Origin: Erysipelotrichaceae bacterium
GTDB lineage: Bacteria; Bacillota_I; Bacilli_A; Erysipelotrichales; Erysipelotrichaceae
DNA: 59,879 nucleotides
NCBI GenBank assembly: GCA_017473265.1
Contig: JAFULQ010000007.1
Span: forward strand, 1 to 59,879
Direction: 5' to 3'
Positions 52,256 through 59,879 of the stretch are shown in pieces. Every line of letters starts with the position of its first letter. The first letter of the stretch is position 1. The position numbers and the translations under genes are program-made. The notes under the pieces are model-generated. The model was not told the origin of the DNA and ran no database searches. It worked only from the letters and a program-made list of their open reading frames with translations.

Positions 52256-53158
52256 TTATTTTACATTTGTGCGACTAAATGCTAAGTAACCAGCACCTAA
52301 TAAACCACTATTTTCATCTAAAGTAGATTTCTTAATATTTACATATGGTTTAACAACATCAAAGACTCTACCTCTAACTAATTCTTCAACTTCTTCAACA
52401 AAACCTTCTGTTTTTAATGCAACACTACCACCTAAAATAATGATTTCAGGATCTGTAATCGCAATTAAAGCTGCACAGAAATTTGCTAAATATTGTTTTG
52501 CATCATCCATAATTTGTTTCGCAACTTCATTACCAGCTTTCGCTAAATCATTTACTTCACCCGCATGTTTAACAACCAAACCTGCTTTTTCAGCACGAGA
52601 AGTAATCGCTGTACCAGAACAAATTGCTTCAACTCCACCTGGATAGATCATTCCATGAGTTGGTCCATCTTTCCATAAACATACATTCGCAACTTCATGC
52701 GCAAAGCCATGAGAACCAATATAAATCTTTTTATCAATTACTTGTCCACTTCCTAAACCAGTAGATACAGTTAAGAATTGTACATAACGATAATCTTTTC
52801 CTTCACCAACTACTGCTTCAGCTAAGCCTGCTAAGTTCGCATCATTTTCCAAGAATACTGGATATCCACAATAACTACTTAATTCATTAGAAATACTAAA
52901 ATTATGCCATTTCTTATTTAAGTTAGTTGTTTCTAAAATCTTTCCATTAATTAAATCCAATGGTCCTGGACAAGATAAACCAATACCACAAATATCCTTA
53001 TCAAAACCTTTTACAGTTTCAGCAATTTGCTTTAAAGTAACACTAGGTTCATCTACATCTGTAGAAAATTGTACTCTTTCTACTAAGTTCAAATCCTCAT
53101 CAAATAAAGCGACACGAGTATTTGTCCCACCAATATCTACACCAATTGCATATTTCAT
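52256..53158 (-). CDS. ROK-family glucokinase/sugar kinase
   Basis: 300 residues. ATP/phosphate motif VDIGGTNTRVALF at the N-terminus, catalytic ENDANLAGLAEAVVGEGKD, the glycine-rich LTVSTGLGSGQVIDKKIYIGSHGFAHEV, and ILGGSVALK near the C-terminus. The usual ROK zinc motif CxCGxxGCxE is replaced by NVCLWKDGPTH...GGVEAICSG, so the zinc ligands are incomplete. It phosphorylates a hexose, probably glucose or an aminosugar. A single gene between ftsE and prfB. Confidence 0.88.
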   Translation of the reverse strand: MKYAIGVDIGGTNTRVALFDEDLNLVERVQFSTDVDEPSVTLKQIAETVKGFDKDICGIGLSCPGPLDLINGKILETTNLNKKWHNFSISNELSSYCGYPVFLENDANLAGLAEAVVGEGKDYRYVQFLTVSTGLGSGQVIDKKIYIGSHGFAHEVANVCLWKDGPTHGMIYPGGVEAICSGTAITSRAEKAGLVVKHAGEVNDLAKAGNEVAKQIMDDAKQYLANFCAALIAITDPEIIILGGSVALKTEGFVEEVEELVRGRVFDVVKPYVNIKKSTLDENSGLLGAGYLAFSRTNVK

Positions 53159-53199
53159 ATTTTTTCTCCTTTAGTACTAATTACATTAAGTATAACAAA

Positions 53200-53228
53200 A
53201 AAATGGTTGATATTACACCAACCATTTT
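53200..53228 (-). terminator. Terminator after prfB
   Basis: AAAATGGTTG (53200-53209) and CAACCATTTT (53219-53228) with a 9-base loop and T-run on the minus strand; it overlaps the prfB stop. Confidence 0.8.
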
Positions 53229-54311
53229 AAATACGCATAAATAAATTCATCAATTTCGCCATCTAAGACTTTATCCACATTACCTTCTTCATATCCAGTA
53301 CGAACATCTTTAACTAAAGTATATGGACACATTACATAAGAACGAATTTGAGAACCCCATTCATTGGCTTTCACTTCGCCTTTGATCTCTTTCATCTTTG
53401 CTTCTTGTTCTTCAATCAATCGTTGATACAAACGAGACTTCAACATATTCATCGCACGTTCTCTATTTTGAATTTGTGAACGTTCAGATTGACAGTTCGC
53501 TACAATACCTGTTGGTTTATGAATAATACGAACTGCAGAATCTGTTTTATTGATATGTTGTCCTCCAGCACCACTTGCACGATGAGTTTCAATCACCAAA
53601 TCATTTGGATCAATTACAATTTCAACCTCTTCATTAAATTGAGGCATAACTTCTACTGATGCAAATGATGTATGACGTCTTCCACCAGAATCAAATGGAG
53701 AAATACGCACCAAACGATGTACCCCGCGCTCTGCCTTTAAATAACCATACGCACGATTCCCTTCAACTAAGAAAGTTACAGATTTAATACCTGCTTCTTC
53801 ACCATCTAGGTAATCCAATACCGTTACTTTATAACCACGTTTACTAGCCCAACGAGTATACATACGATACAACATTTGAACCCAATCCTGTGATTCTGTT
53901 CCACCAGCACCAGGATGCATTTCCACAATCGCCGCATTACGATCATATGGATGCGATAACAAGATACGAATCTCAAATTCTTCAAATTTATTTGCCATTT
54001 CCAAATATTCTTCTTCAAACATCGCAAACAAATCTTCATCAAATTCTTCTTTTAATAATTGCGAATCATCTAACATTTGTGCCACTTTTTGTTTAAACCA
54101 CGCATAACCTTCAATTGTATCTTTTTTCTCATTCATTTCATCAATTAAAGCTTGTGCTTTTTTACGGTCATTCCAAAAATTGTCATCTAACATTTTTCTT
54201 TGAATATCTTCTACTTTTTCTTGCATCAATAACAAGTCAAAGTGAATCACCCAACTGCTTTAACTTCACAGTTGTATTCTCCAAATTTTGTCTAATTTCA
54301 TATAATTCCAT
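53213..54311 (-). CDS. prfB: Peptide chain release factor 2, with programmed +1 frameshift
   Basis: Frame 1 starts at ATG 54311 (GAAAGGAAGTAG upstream) and encodes MELYEIRQNLENTTVKLKQL and four more residues up to an in-frame TGA (54239-54237). The site CTTTGAC lets the ribosome slip by +1 and continue at GAC in the frame that ends at 53213, giving about 365 residues. GGGTGAT, complementary to the 16S 3' end, lies 3 bases before CTT as stimulator. The protein has the stop-codon motif region SPFDSGGRRHTSFASVEV and the GGQ motif (GAGGQHINK). It ends translation at UGA and UAA. It follows secA by 5 bases. Confidence 0.97.
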
Positions 54312-54316
54312 AGACA

Positions 54317-56719
54317 CTACTTCCTTTCAACACGGATACGTAATGCCATACAGAAGTTTACAACATCTCTTGAAATATTACCCATCATTGTTTCAAACAT
54401 ATCATATCCTTCAGATACATATGCTTTTAATGGATTTTCTGACGCATAAGAACGCAAATGAATACCATTTCTTAATTTATCCATTTGGTCAATATGATTG
54501 ATCCAGTTACGGTCAATAGAACGTAATACCATCGTTTTTTCATAATCACGATAATAATCCATATATTCAGCTACTTTAGCTTCATAATGCGCCCATAAAC
54601 GATCTGCAACCAAACGTTCAACTTCTTCCACAGATTTTCCTAAGATATCCTCTTCACTAAATTCAGATTCTAATAAACCTAATTTTTGAATAGAATCAGC
54701 TAAACCTTCTTCATCAATAGTTTCGTTTTTAGTTGTGAAATCTGTATAAGCGCGAACTTTGTTCACAGCTTCACGTTCAAACATTTCATGAACAATTGAA
54801 TGTACATCATCATTTTCTAATACAATATTTCTTTGATCATACATGATTTCACGTTGTTGACGTAATACATCATCATAATCCAATAATGTTTTACGAATAT
54901 CAAAGTTATGACCTTCAACGCGTTTTTGTGCACTACTAATTGATTTTGTTACAACTTTACTTTCAATAGCCATATCATCTAATTGCGCAAACATACTACT
55001 CATACGTTCACCACCGAAACGAATCATTAAATCATCTTCTAATGATACATAGAAACGAGATAATCCTGGGTCACCTTGACGTCCACTACGACCACGTAAT
55101 TGGTTATCAATACGTCTAGATTCATGACGTTCAGAACCTAATACTACTAAACCACCAAGTTCACGAACACCTTCACCGAGCTTAATATCAGTACCACGAC
55201 CAGCCATATTAGTTGCGATTGTTACAGCACCTTTACGCCCTGCTTTTTCAATAATATGCGCTTCACGTTCATGGTTTTTCGCATTTAATACTTCATGCTT
55301 AATACGACGTTGTGTAAATACTTTAGATAAGAATTCAGATGTTTCTACAGAAATTGTACCAACTAAAACAGGACGACCTGTTCTTTGACATTCTTCAACT
55401 TCCGCAATTAACGCATTGAATTTTGCTTTCTTTGTACCATAAACTGCATCTGGCATATCTTGACGAGCTACAGGACGGTTTGTAGGAATTTCAATAACAC
55501 GCATGTTATAGATTGAAGTAAATTCTTCTTCCTCAGTCTTTGCAGTACCAGTCATACCACTTAATTTCTTATATAAACGGAAGAAATTTTGATATGTAAT
55601 AGTCGCTAATGTTGTTGTTTCTTGTTTGATACGTACATTTTCTTTAGCTTCTAACGCTTGATGCAATCCATCAGAGAATACACGCCCTTCCATTAAACGA
55701 CCTGTATTTTGGTCAATAATGACAACAGTATCATTCTTAACCATATATTCTACATCTTTAGCCATTGTATAGTTAGCCTTCAATGCTTGGTTAATATGAT
55801 GCACTAATTGTGTATGTTCTACATCAAATAGATTTGTGATATTAAATGCTTTTTCCGCTTTCGCAACACCACGTTCAGTTAAAACAACAGTCTTGCTCTT
55901 AATATCAATTTCATAATCTCCATCCTTTTCTTCAGGATGCATAGCATAATAGTCTTCTTCTTTTTCATCAACTGGTTTAAATTCTTTACAACTCTTCGCA
56001 AAACGGTCAGCCGCTTTATATAAGTTAGCAGTTTGTTTTTCACCACCAGAAATAATTAATGGAGTTCTAGATTCATCGATTAAGATAGAATCGACTTCAT
56101 CGACTAATGCATAATTTAAACCACGTTGTACACGATCATTTACATTAGTTACCATATTATCACGAAGATAATCGAAACCTAATTCAGAGTTCGTTGTATA
56201 CATAATGTCACATGCATAAGCAGCACGTTTTTCTCTAGGAGTTAATTTGCGTAAGTTTAAACCTACAGTTAAACCTAAGAAACGGTGAATTTGTCCCATC
56301 CAATTGGCATCACGTTCTGCTAAATATTCATTGACAGTTACAACGTGTACACCTTCACCAGTTAAGGCATTTAAATATACAGGTAAAATAGAAGTTAATG
56401 TTTTCCCTTCCCCTGTTTTCATTTCCGCAATATCACCTTGATGCAATGCTACACCACCAAGTAATTGTACAAAATATGGATATTCACCAATTACACGTTT
56501 CGCAGCTTCACGAACTGTCGCAAACGCTTCTGGTAATAAATCATCTAAAGTTTCACCTTTCACAAGACGATCTTTAAATTCTGTCGTTTTCCCTTTTAAT
56601 TCTTCATCTGACAAATTGGCCATTTGTTCAGCATATGTTTCTACAGGACGAGCTTTTTTAATTACTTCATCCAATCTTTTTTTATCAACATTAAATAATT
56701 TATCGATAAAACTTGCCAC
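54317..56719 (-). CDS. secA: Preprotein translocase ATPase SecA
   Basis: 800 residues. Walker A MKTGEGKTL, Walker B LVDEVDSILIDESRTPL, MAGRGTDIKLG, GLVVLGSERHESRRIDNQLRGRSGRQGDPG, C-terminal helical domain. It ends at RIRVERK without the cysteine-rich zinc linker found in many SecAs. A GTG start at 56719 (VASFIDKLF) is preferred, with AAGGAAAGG upstream. It drives proteins through SecYEG (secG is in the window). Order secA-prfB is the common one. Confidence 0.97.
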   Translation of the reverse strand: MASFIDKLFNVDKKRLDEVIKKARPVETYAEQMANLSDEELKGKTTEFKDRLVKGETLDDLLPEAFATVREAAKRVIGEYPYFVQLLGGVALHQGDIAEMKTGEGKTLTSILPVYLNALTGEGVHVVTVNEYLAERDANWMGQIHRFLGLTVGLNLRKLTPREKRAAYACDIMYTTNSELGFDYLRDNMVTNVNDRVQRGLNYALVDEVDSILIDESRTPLIISGGEKQTANLYKAADRFAKSCKEFKPVDEKEEDYYAMHPEEKDGDYEIDIKSKTVVLTERGVAKAEKAFNITNLFDVEHTQLVHHINQALKANYTMAKDVEYMVKNDTVVIIDQNTGRLMEGRVFSDGLHQALEAKENVRIKQETTTLATITYQNFFRLYKKLSGMTGTAKTEEEEFTSIYNMRVIEIPTNRPVARQDMPDAVYGTKKAKFNALIAEVEECQRTGRPVLVGTISVETSEFLSKVFTQRRIKHEVLNAKNHEREAHIIEKAGRKGAVTIATNMAGRGTDIKLGEGVRELGGLVVLGSERHESRRIDNQLRGRSGRQGDPGLSRFYVSLEDDLMIRFGGERMSSMFAQLDDMAIESKVVTKSISSAQKRVEGHNFDIRKTLLDYDDVLRQQREIMYDQRNIVLENDDVHSIVHEMFEREAVNKVRAYTDFTTKNETIDEEGLADSIQKLGLLESEFSEEDILGKSVEEVERLVADRLWAHYEAKVAEYMDYYRDYEKTMVLRSIDRNWINHIDQMDKLRNGIHLRSYASENPLKAYVSEGYDMFETMMGNISRDVVNFCMALRIRVERK

Positions 56720-56794
56720 AATATCATCCTTTCCTTGCAACACGCGGTATATTATAACACACATTTATGAATAACGTGTGAAGATTATCATTTC

Positions 56795-56810
56795 ATGTAA
56801 AATTTTACAT
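56795..56810. repeat. 16-bp perfect palindrome upstream of secA
   Basis: ATGTAAAATTTTACAT reads the same on both strands and lies about 40 bases upstream of a TATAAT (minus strand, near 56755) that should serve secA. It could be an operator or part of the terminator region of the cold-shock gene. Confidence 0.4.
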
Positions 56811-56818
56811 ATTCTTAA

Positions 56819-56844
56819 AAAAGGGTTGATTCCTCAACCCTTTT
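56819..56844 (-). terminator. Terminator after the first cold-shock gene
   Basis: AAAAGGGTTGA (56819-56829) and TCAACCCTTTT (56834-56844) with a 4-base loop. Confidence 0.8.
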
Positions 56845-56857
56845 CGTTACGTCCCAA

Positions 56858-57055
56858 TTATAGTTTAACTACATTATGAGCTTGAGGCCCACGATCTGTT
56901 TCTACGATTTCGAACTCAACTTCTGCACCTTCATCAATAGTTTTGAAACCTTCCATAACTAATTGAGAATAGTGGAAGAATACATCTTTACCATCAGCTA
57001 ATGTGATAAATCCGAATCCTTTTTCCTTGTTAAACTTTTTTACTTTTCCTTGCAT
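56858..57055 (-). CDS. Cold shock protein with Trp replaced in RNP1 region
   Basis: 65 residues, full length for the Csp family. RNA-binding motifs KGFGFI and VFFHYS are present. The otherwise conserved KWFN is KKFN, so the stacking tryptophan near position 8 is missing. It ends QAHNVVKL. Start 57055 keeps family length; the ribosome site is weak, and a longer form from 57109 is possible. It follows the second csp by 82 bases. Confidence 0.88.
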   Translation of the reverse strand: MQGKVKKFNKEKGFGFITLADGKDVFFHYSQLVMEGFKTIDEGAEVEFEIVETDRGPQAHNVVKL

Positions 57056-57137
57056 ACCGAATAAAACCCTTATACCTTTCTTTTTGACGATCTTATCGTA
57101 CTTTTTCATTATAAATCCAATTAATTATTATTGCAAT

Positions 57138-57335
57138 TTATATTTTCTCAACATTGTGCGCCTGAAAACCCTTATCAACCTTCACCTCATCAAAGCGAAC
57201 AAGCTGACCCTCTTCAAGCGTTTTAAACCCATTCTCATGGATTTGTGAGTAATGTACAAACACATCCTTACCATCTTCTTTATTGATGAAACCAAATCCC
57301 TTTTCTGCATTAAACCACTTAACTTTACCTTGCAC
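57138..57335 (-). CDS. Cold shock protein
   Basis: 65 residues with a GTG start at 57335 behind GGAGG (7 bases). Motifs KWFN, KGFGFI and VFVHYS are all intact, then ALNVEKI-like end QAHNVEKI. Nucleic-acid chaperone of the CspA/CspB family. Its ribosome site lies in the last codons of comFC, so it may be expressed with it or from its own promoter. Confidence 0.93.
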   Translation of the reverse strand: MQGKVKWFNAEKGFGFINKEDGKDVFVHYSQIHENGFKTLEEGQLVRFDEVKVDKGFQAHNVEKI

Positions 57336-57351
57336 GTTATTACCTCCTTCC

Positions 57352-58056
57352 TTATACAACTTGAGTATAAATCCACCAAAGCCAAACTACAAACTTTTTC
57401 CATCGCCTTATTTCGACATATTTCGCATGGCAACAACACACCAATGCTTTAACAGGATAGGGATGATTTTGCACTTGATGATACATAGCTAACAATGTAC
57501 TTCCAGTTGTACATACATCATCTATCAACAGCAAAGGAGTATTTGGTAATGTACCTACTAAATGAATATGATTTTCGATTTCTTTTCTTTCTATCTGCGA
57601 CTTATGCTTTTGTTCTACTTCATCTTTAACAAAACAAGATATCATTTTCATATCCATAATACCAAACATCTTTTCTACATGCGAAAAACCTCGTTTGGAT
57701 AATGCACTATTACTACTAGGTACAATAACCAATGTATATCCTTTATATTTTTTACGAATATACGTTATAAACGGATATAGAAATACTGGAAATAACGCTT
57801 CATCCATTAATTCTTTATATTGCACAAGCATGTCTTTCATAATACCATCATAAACATATACACTTTCACATGATAAAGTTTCCAACTTAAATGAATGACC
57901 AACAATACTCATTTTTTCTCTACACACATCACAAATTACATCTTTAGTAATGAACATATGTAAAAGACCTTGATCAAACTTCAAATCTTTTCCACACCAA
58001 AGGCAATATTGTTGTTTAAACGAATGTAATCCATACAATTTTCTATTTTTAGACAT
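57352..58056 (-). CDS. comFC: ComFC-like phosphoribosyltransferase-fold protein
   Basis: 234 residues. Zinc-finger-like cysteines at CLWCG and VICDVC in the N-terminal part, then the phosphoribosyltransferase fold with [22 protein letters not shown] and [13 protein letters not shown]. It takes part in DNA uptake in competent bacteria. Its start lies 76 bases inside comFA in another frame; the ribosome site is poor, so a re-initiation mechanism or a different start is possible. Confidence 0.88.
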   Translation of the reverse strand: MSKNRKLYGLHSFKQQYCLWCGKDLKFDQGLLHMFITKDVICDVCREKMSIVGHSFKLETLSCESVYVYDGIMKDMLVQYKELMDEALFPVFLYPFITYIRKKYKGYTLVIVPSSNSALSKRGFSHVEKMFGIMDMKMISCFVKDEVEQKHKSQIERKEIENHIHLVGTLPNTPLLLIDDVCTTGSTLLAMYHQVQNHPYPVKALVCCCHAKYVEIRRWKKFVVWLWWIYTQVV

Positions 58057-59153
58057 TTTTTCTTAGAAATAAACACTCCTTCTCCAGAGGGATCCTTAAC
58101 TCCACGAGCAACTCTACCCATAATTTGAATCAACGAAGATTCAGTAAATACTCGATGTTCACATTCCATTACCACTACATCAATTCCTTCAAAAGTAATT
58201 CCTCTTTCTAAAATGGTTGTACATAACAACACTTGTATTTGTTTAACTTCAAACATATGTAATATCTCTTCTTTATTAATAGTTTTAGATGTTATAGCCT
58301 CCACCTCAAACCACTTCTTTAATAACCATTTCCACAACATTACTTTACGTATTGTAGGTAAAAACACAAAGCATTGACGCTTTTTCTGTACACATTTATA
58401 TATCCAATTCACTAGATACATATAGCCAATAACACTAGGCAAATATATACATGTAGGCATAGCTAATGGCCGCTTACTTGGACGAATACACAACTTAACT
58501 TCGTACAATTTTTGTTGTTTGACTTGTTGTAGTAAACTATCATCCGGTGTGGCACTTAAATATACCACCTCACCTTTGCAACTATTTAATGCAATTGCTT
58601 GTAAAACATCATTCCCTACATAAGGATACGCATCCGGTTCATCAATAATTAATAAATCAAAACTTTGAATATACCGATATAACTGATGCGTTGTACACAC
58701 GATTAAGTCTCCATCTACTATTTGTGTATATCCCTCACATACAGGAATTACTTTTAAATTTGGAAAATCTCTTTGTAATCGTTTCGCCACCTGTAAAACA
58801 ACTTGTCTACGACTAATCGCAAAAGCTACACGCTTTCTTTGTTTTAAATACATAGCCATAGCCGCATATACTAGTTCTGTTTTTCCAGCACCACAGATAG
58901 CAGATACTAGAATATTCTTTTTCTCTAATAACAGTTTTACTATCTGTTTACTTACAGCTACTTGTTCTTTGGTTAAAGAAAAACCTAATTGATATTCACT
59001 ATCTACATAAGGTAATTCAGTTAATTGTGTGTTCAAAACATCTTCAACAAGCACTCTACGAAACGATACACATTTTCTACAATACCACCCCTTACTACCA
59101 TGATAAAACATATGAACATCTTCATTATTACATCTTGGACATTTATACCTCAC
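57981..59153 (-). CDS. comFA: ComFA-like DNA helicase
   Basis: About 390 residues. N-terminal zinc ribbon KCPRCNNED...WYCRKC, Walker A ICGAGKTE, LIIDEPDAYPY in the Walker B position, YLSATPD, and GRVARGVKDPSGEG near the end. It is a superfamily 2 ATPase that pulls transforming DNA through ComEC. The start is uncertain: GTG at 59153 is preferred because the residues before it look like AT-rich leader and a TATAAT (59178-59173) lies there; a TTG at 59192 is the alternative. Confidence 0.88.
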   Translation of the reverse strand: MRYKCPRCNNEDVHMFYHGSKGWYCRKCVSFRRVLVEDVLNTQLTELPYVDSEYQLGFSLTKEQVAVSKQIVKLLLEKKNILVSAICGAGKTELVYAAMAMYLKQRKRVAFAISRRQVVLQVAKRLQRDFPNLKVIPVCEGYTQIVDGDLIVCTTHQLYRYIQSFDLLIIDEPDAYPYVGNDVLQAIALNSCKGEVVYLSATPDDSLLQQVKQQKLYEVKLCIRPSKRPLAMPTCIYLPSVIGYMYLVNWIYKCVQKKRQCFVFLPTIRKVMLWKWLLKKWFEVEAITSKTINKEEILHMFEVKQIQVLLCTTILERGITFEGIDVVVMECEHRVFTESSLIQIMGRVARGVKDPSGEGVFISKKKCLKIENCMDYIRLNNNIAFGVEKI

Positions 59154-59235
59154 ACTTATAAATACGCCAAATATTATAAAAATTCCTACCAATTTTAGAA
59201 AATATTTTTTATACTTTTGATAAGAGGTGAATTAC

Positions 59236-59712
59236 ATGATTTATATTTACAATGCTGGTCCATTATTCACAGAAGCAGATATTAAACAAAGAAAGTATGA
59301 AGGAGCTAAATTTGTAGAAATACTAGAAAGAAATAATAAAGAATATTTCCTAGCCAATCCAATTGATTTACCCTTTGATAATACAAAAATTTTAACATCA
59401 AAAGAAATCTTTCTAGGCGATTATGAACATGTAAACAAAGCGAACGTCTTTTTCTTTGAATTAGCCAGCGGCGATGCAGGTACATATGTAGAACTAGGAA
59501 ATACCATTGAAAAATACATGAACGGTAAAGATTTAAAAATATATCCAATCTTTACAGACCTTCGTTTACAACGTAATGGTGCAAGTGGAGTAGAATGTCC
59601 AATTGGATTTAATTCTTATTTAGTTGGTTGTTTAACTGCTAATAACATTACAATTTATCGTAGTTTTGAAGAAGCATTTACATCTTTCACAAAAGACTTT
59701 AATTTACAATAA
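59236..59712 (+). CDS. Nucleoside 2-deoxyribosyltransferase-family protein
   Basis: 158 residues. Family pattern: IYNAGPLFTEADI at the N-terminus, catalytic-type acidic residue in NVFFFELASGDAGTYVELGNTIEK, and KIYPIFTDLR. It exchanges bases between deoxynucleosides or hydrolyses dNMP-type substrates. The ATG at 59236 has AGAGGTG six bases upstream. It is divergent from comFA. Confidence 0.88.
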   Translation: MIYIYNAGPLFTEADIKQRKYEGAKFVEILERNNKEYFLANPIDLPFDNTKILTSKEIFLGDYEHVNKANVFFFELASGDAGTYVELGNTIEKYMNGKDLKIYPIFTDLRLQRNGASGVECPIGFNSYLVGCLTANNITIYRSFEEAFTSFTKDFNLQ

Positions 59713-59735
59713 CGTTCCTAAAAGGAACGTTTTTC
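59711..59735 (+). terminator. Terminator of the deoxyribosyltransferase gene
   Basis: AACGTTCCT (59711-59719), AAA loop, AGGAACGTT (59723-59731), then T-run. Confidence 0.85.
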
Positions 59736-59769
59736 ATAAAAATTGGATAATAGAAATCAAGCCTTTTTT

Positions 59770-59787
59770 AGAAAATCTAGATTTTCT
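59770..59787. repeat. 18-bp perfect palindrome AGAAAATCTAGATTTTCT
   Basis: It lies 40 bases after the terminator of the last gene and is followed by a T-rich tract. It may be a second terminator or an operator for the next gene beyond the window. Confidence 0.45.
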
Positions 59788-59818
59788 TTTGTTTTCAAAA
59801 ATTGTTCACGACAAAAAT

Positions 59819-59855
59819 CCTGAAAACTATGATTTTCAGGTAAATTTGTGATAAT
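59819..59855 (+). promoter_or_regulatory. Operator-like inverted repeat and extended -10 for a gene beyond the window
   Basis: CCTGAAAA (59819-59826) and TTTTCAGG (59833-59840) with a 6-base spacer, then TGTGATAAT (59847-59855), an extended -10. The repeat covers the -35 position, the place of a repressor or activator site. Confidence 0.4.
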
Positions 59856-59879
59856 ATCTATATGTGAATTGTTTATTGG

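Noticed and set aside
1-59879. CRISPR array, rRNA, tRNA or insertion sequence
   Set aside because: No regularly spaced repeats, no cloverleaf besides tmRNA, and no transposase were seen.

Overview
The window is about 60 kb of low-GC Gram-positive (Firmicutes) chromosome with one integrated mobile element at its left end. Gene content and order (rapZ-yvcK-whiA, hprK-lgt-ppaX, secA-prfB with its programmed frameshift, ftsE-ftsX, comFA-comFC, HprK-type carbon control, two yybP-ykoY Mn2+ riboswitches) point to the Bacillota. The mixture looks most like an Erysipelotrichia-type organism, but that is an impression from gene style and not a phylogenetic result.

Left end (1-4870): part of an integrative element abutting the 3' end of the tmRNA gene. 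It holds a minus-strand tyrosine integrase, a plus-strand operon of a replication initiator (pMV158-like HUH nuclease joined to an SF3 helicase), a small unknown protein and an FtsK/TcpA-type ATPase, plus an edge-cut small gene. A 12-bp hairpin sits just before the initiator gene, and three contiguous perfect copies of a 14-bp sequence lie between the integrase and the tmRNA. The outer end of the element is not in the window.

4.9-16 kb: ssrA (tmRNA), a YbaK-type deacylase, a lemA/DUF2207 pair, then secG, rnr and smpB, so both halves of the trans-translation system lie close together. On the minus strand follow an M42 aminopeptidase, a hexapeptide acetyltransferase, manA, tpiA and pgk; gap is 8 kb further on.

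16-25 kb: a minus-strand Ugp-like carbohydrate ABC transporter (binding protein, ATPase, two permeases) with a leaderless phosphodiesterase of the alkaline-phosphatase superfamily. An FRG-domain gene precedes it, and a leaderless M23/SH3 lysin-like gene and gap follow.

25-38 kb: an operon of two acyltransferase-like proteins and a membrane protein; rapZ-yvcK-whiA; a manganese/calcium export region in which a CaCA antiporter and mntP each carry their own Mn2+ riboswitch; csoR plus a copA gene whose C-terminus is a fused CopZ-like domain with its own internal Shine-Dalgarno and ATG; and two zinc-ribbon membrane proteins.

38-60 kb: trxB, an lgt-ppaX gene fusion, hprK, uvrA; a HAD hydrolase; two small unknown genes; uvrB, a C-terminal processing protease, a PcsB/EnvC-like hydrolase, ftsX and ftsE; a ROK glucokinase; prfB and secA; two cold-shock genes; comFC-comFA; and a nucleoside deoxyribosyltransferase. 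No rRNA, tRNA, CRISPR array or insertion sequence was recognised.
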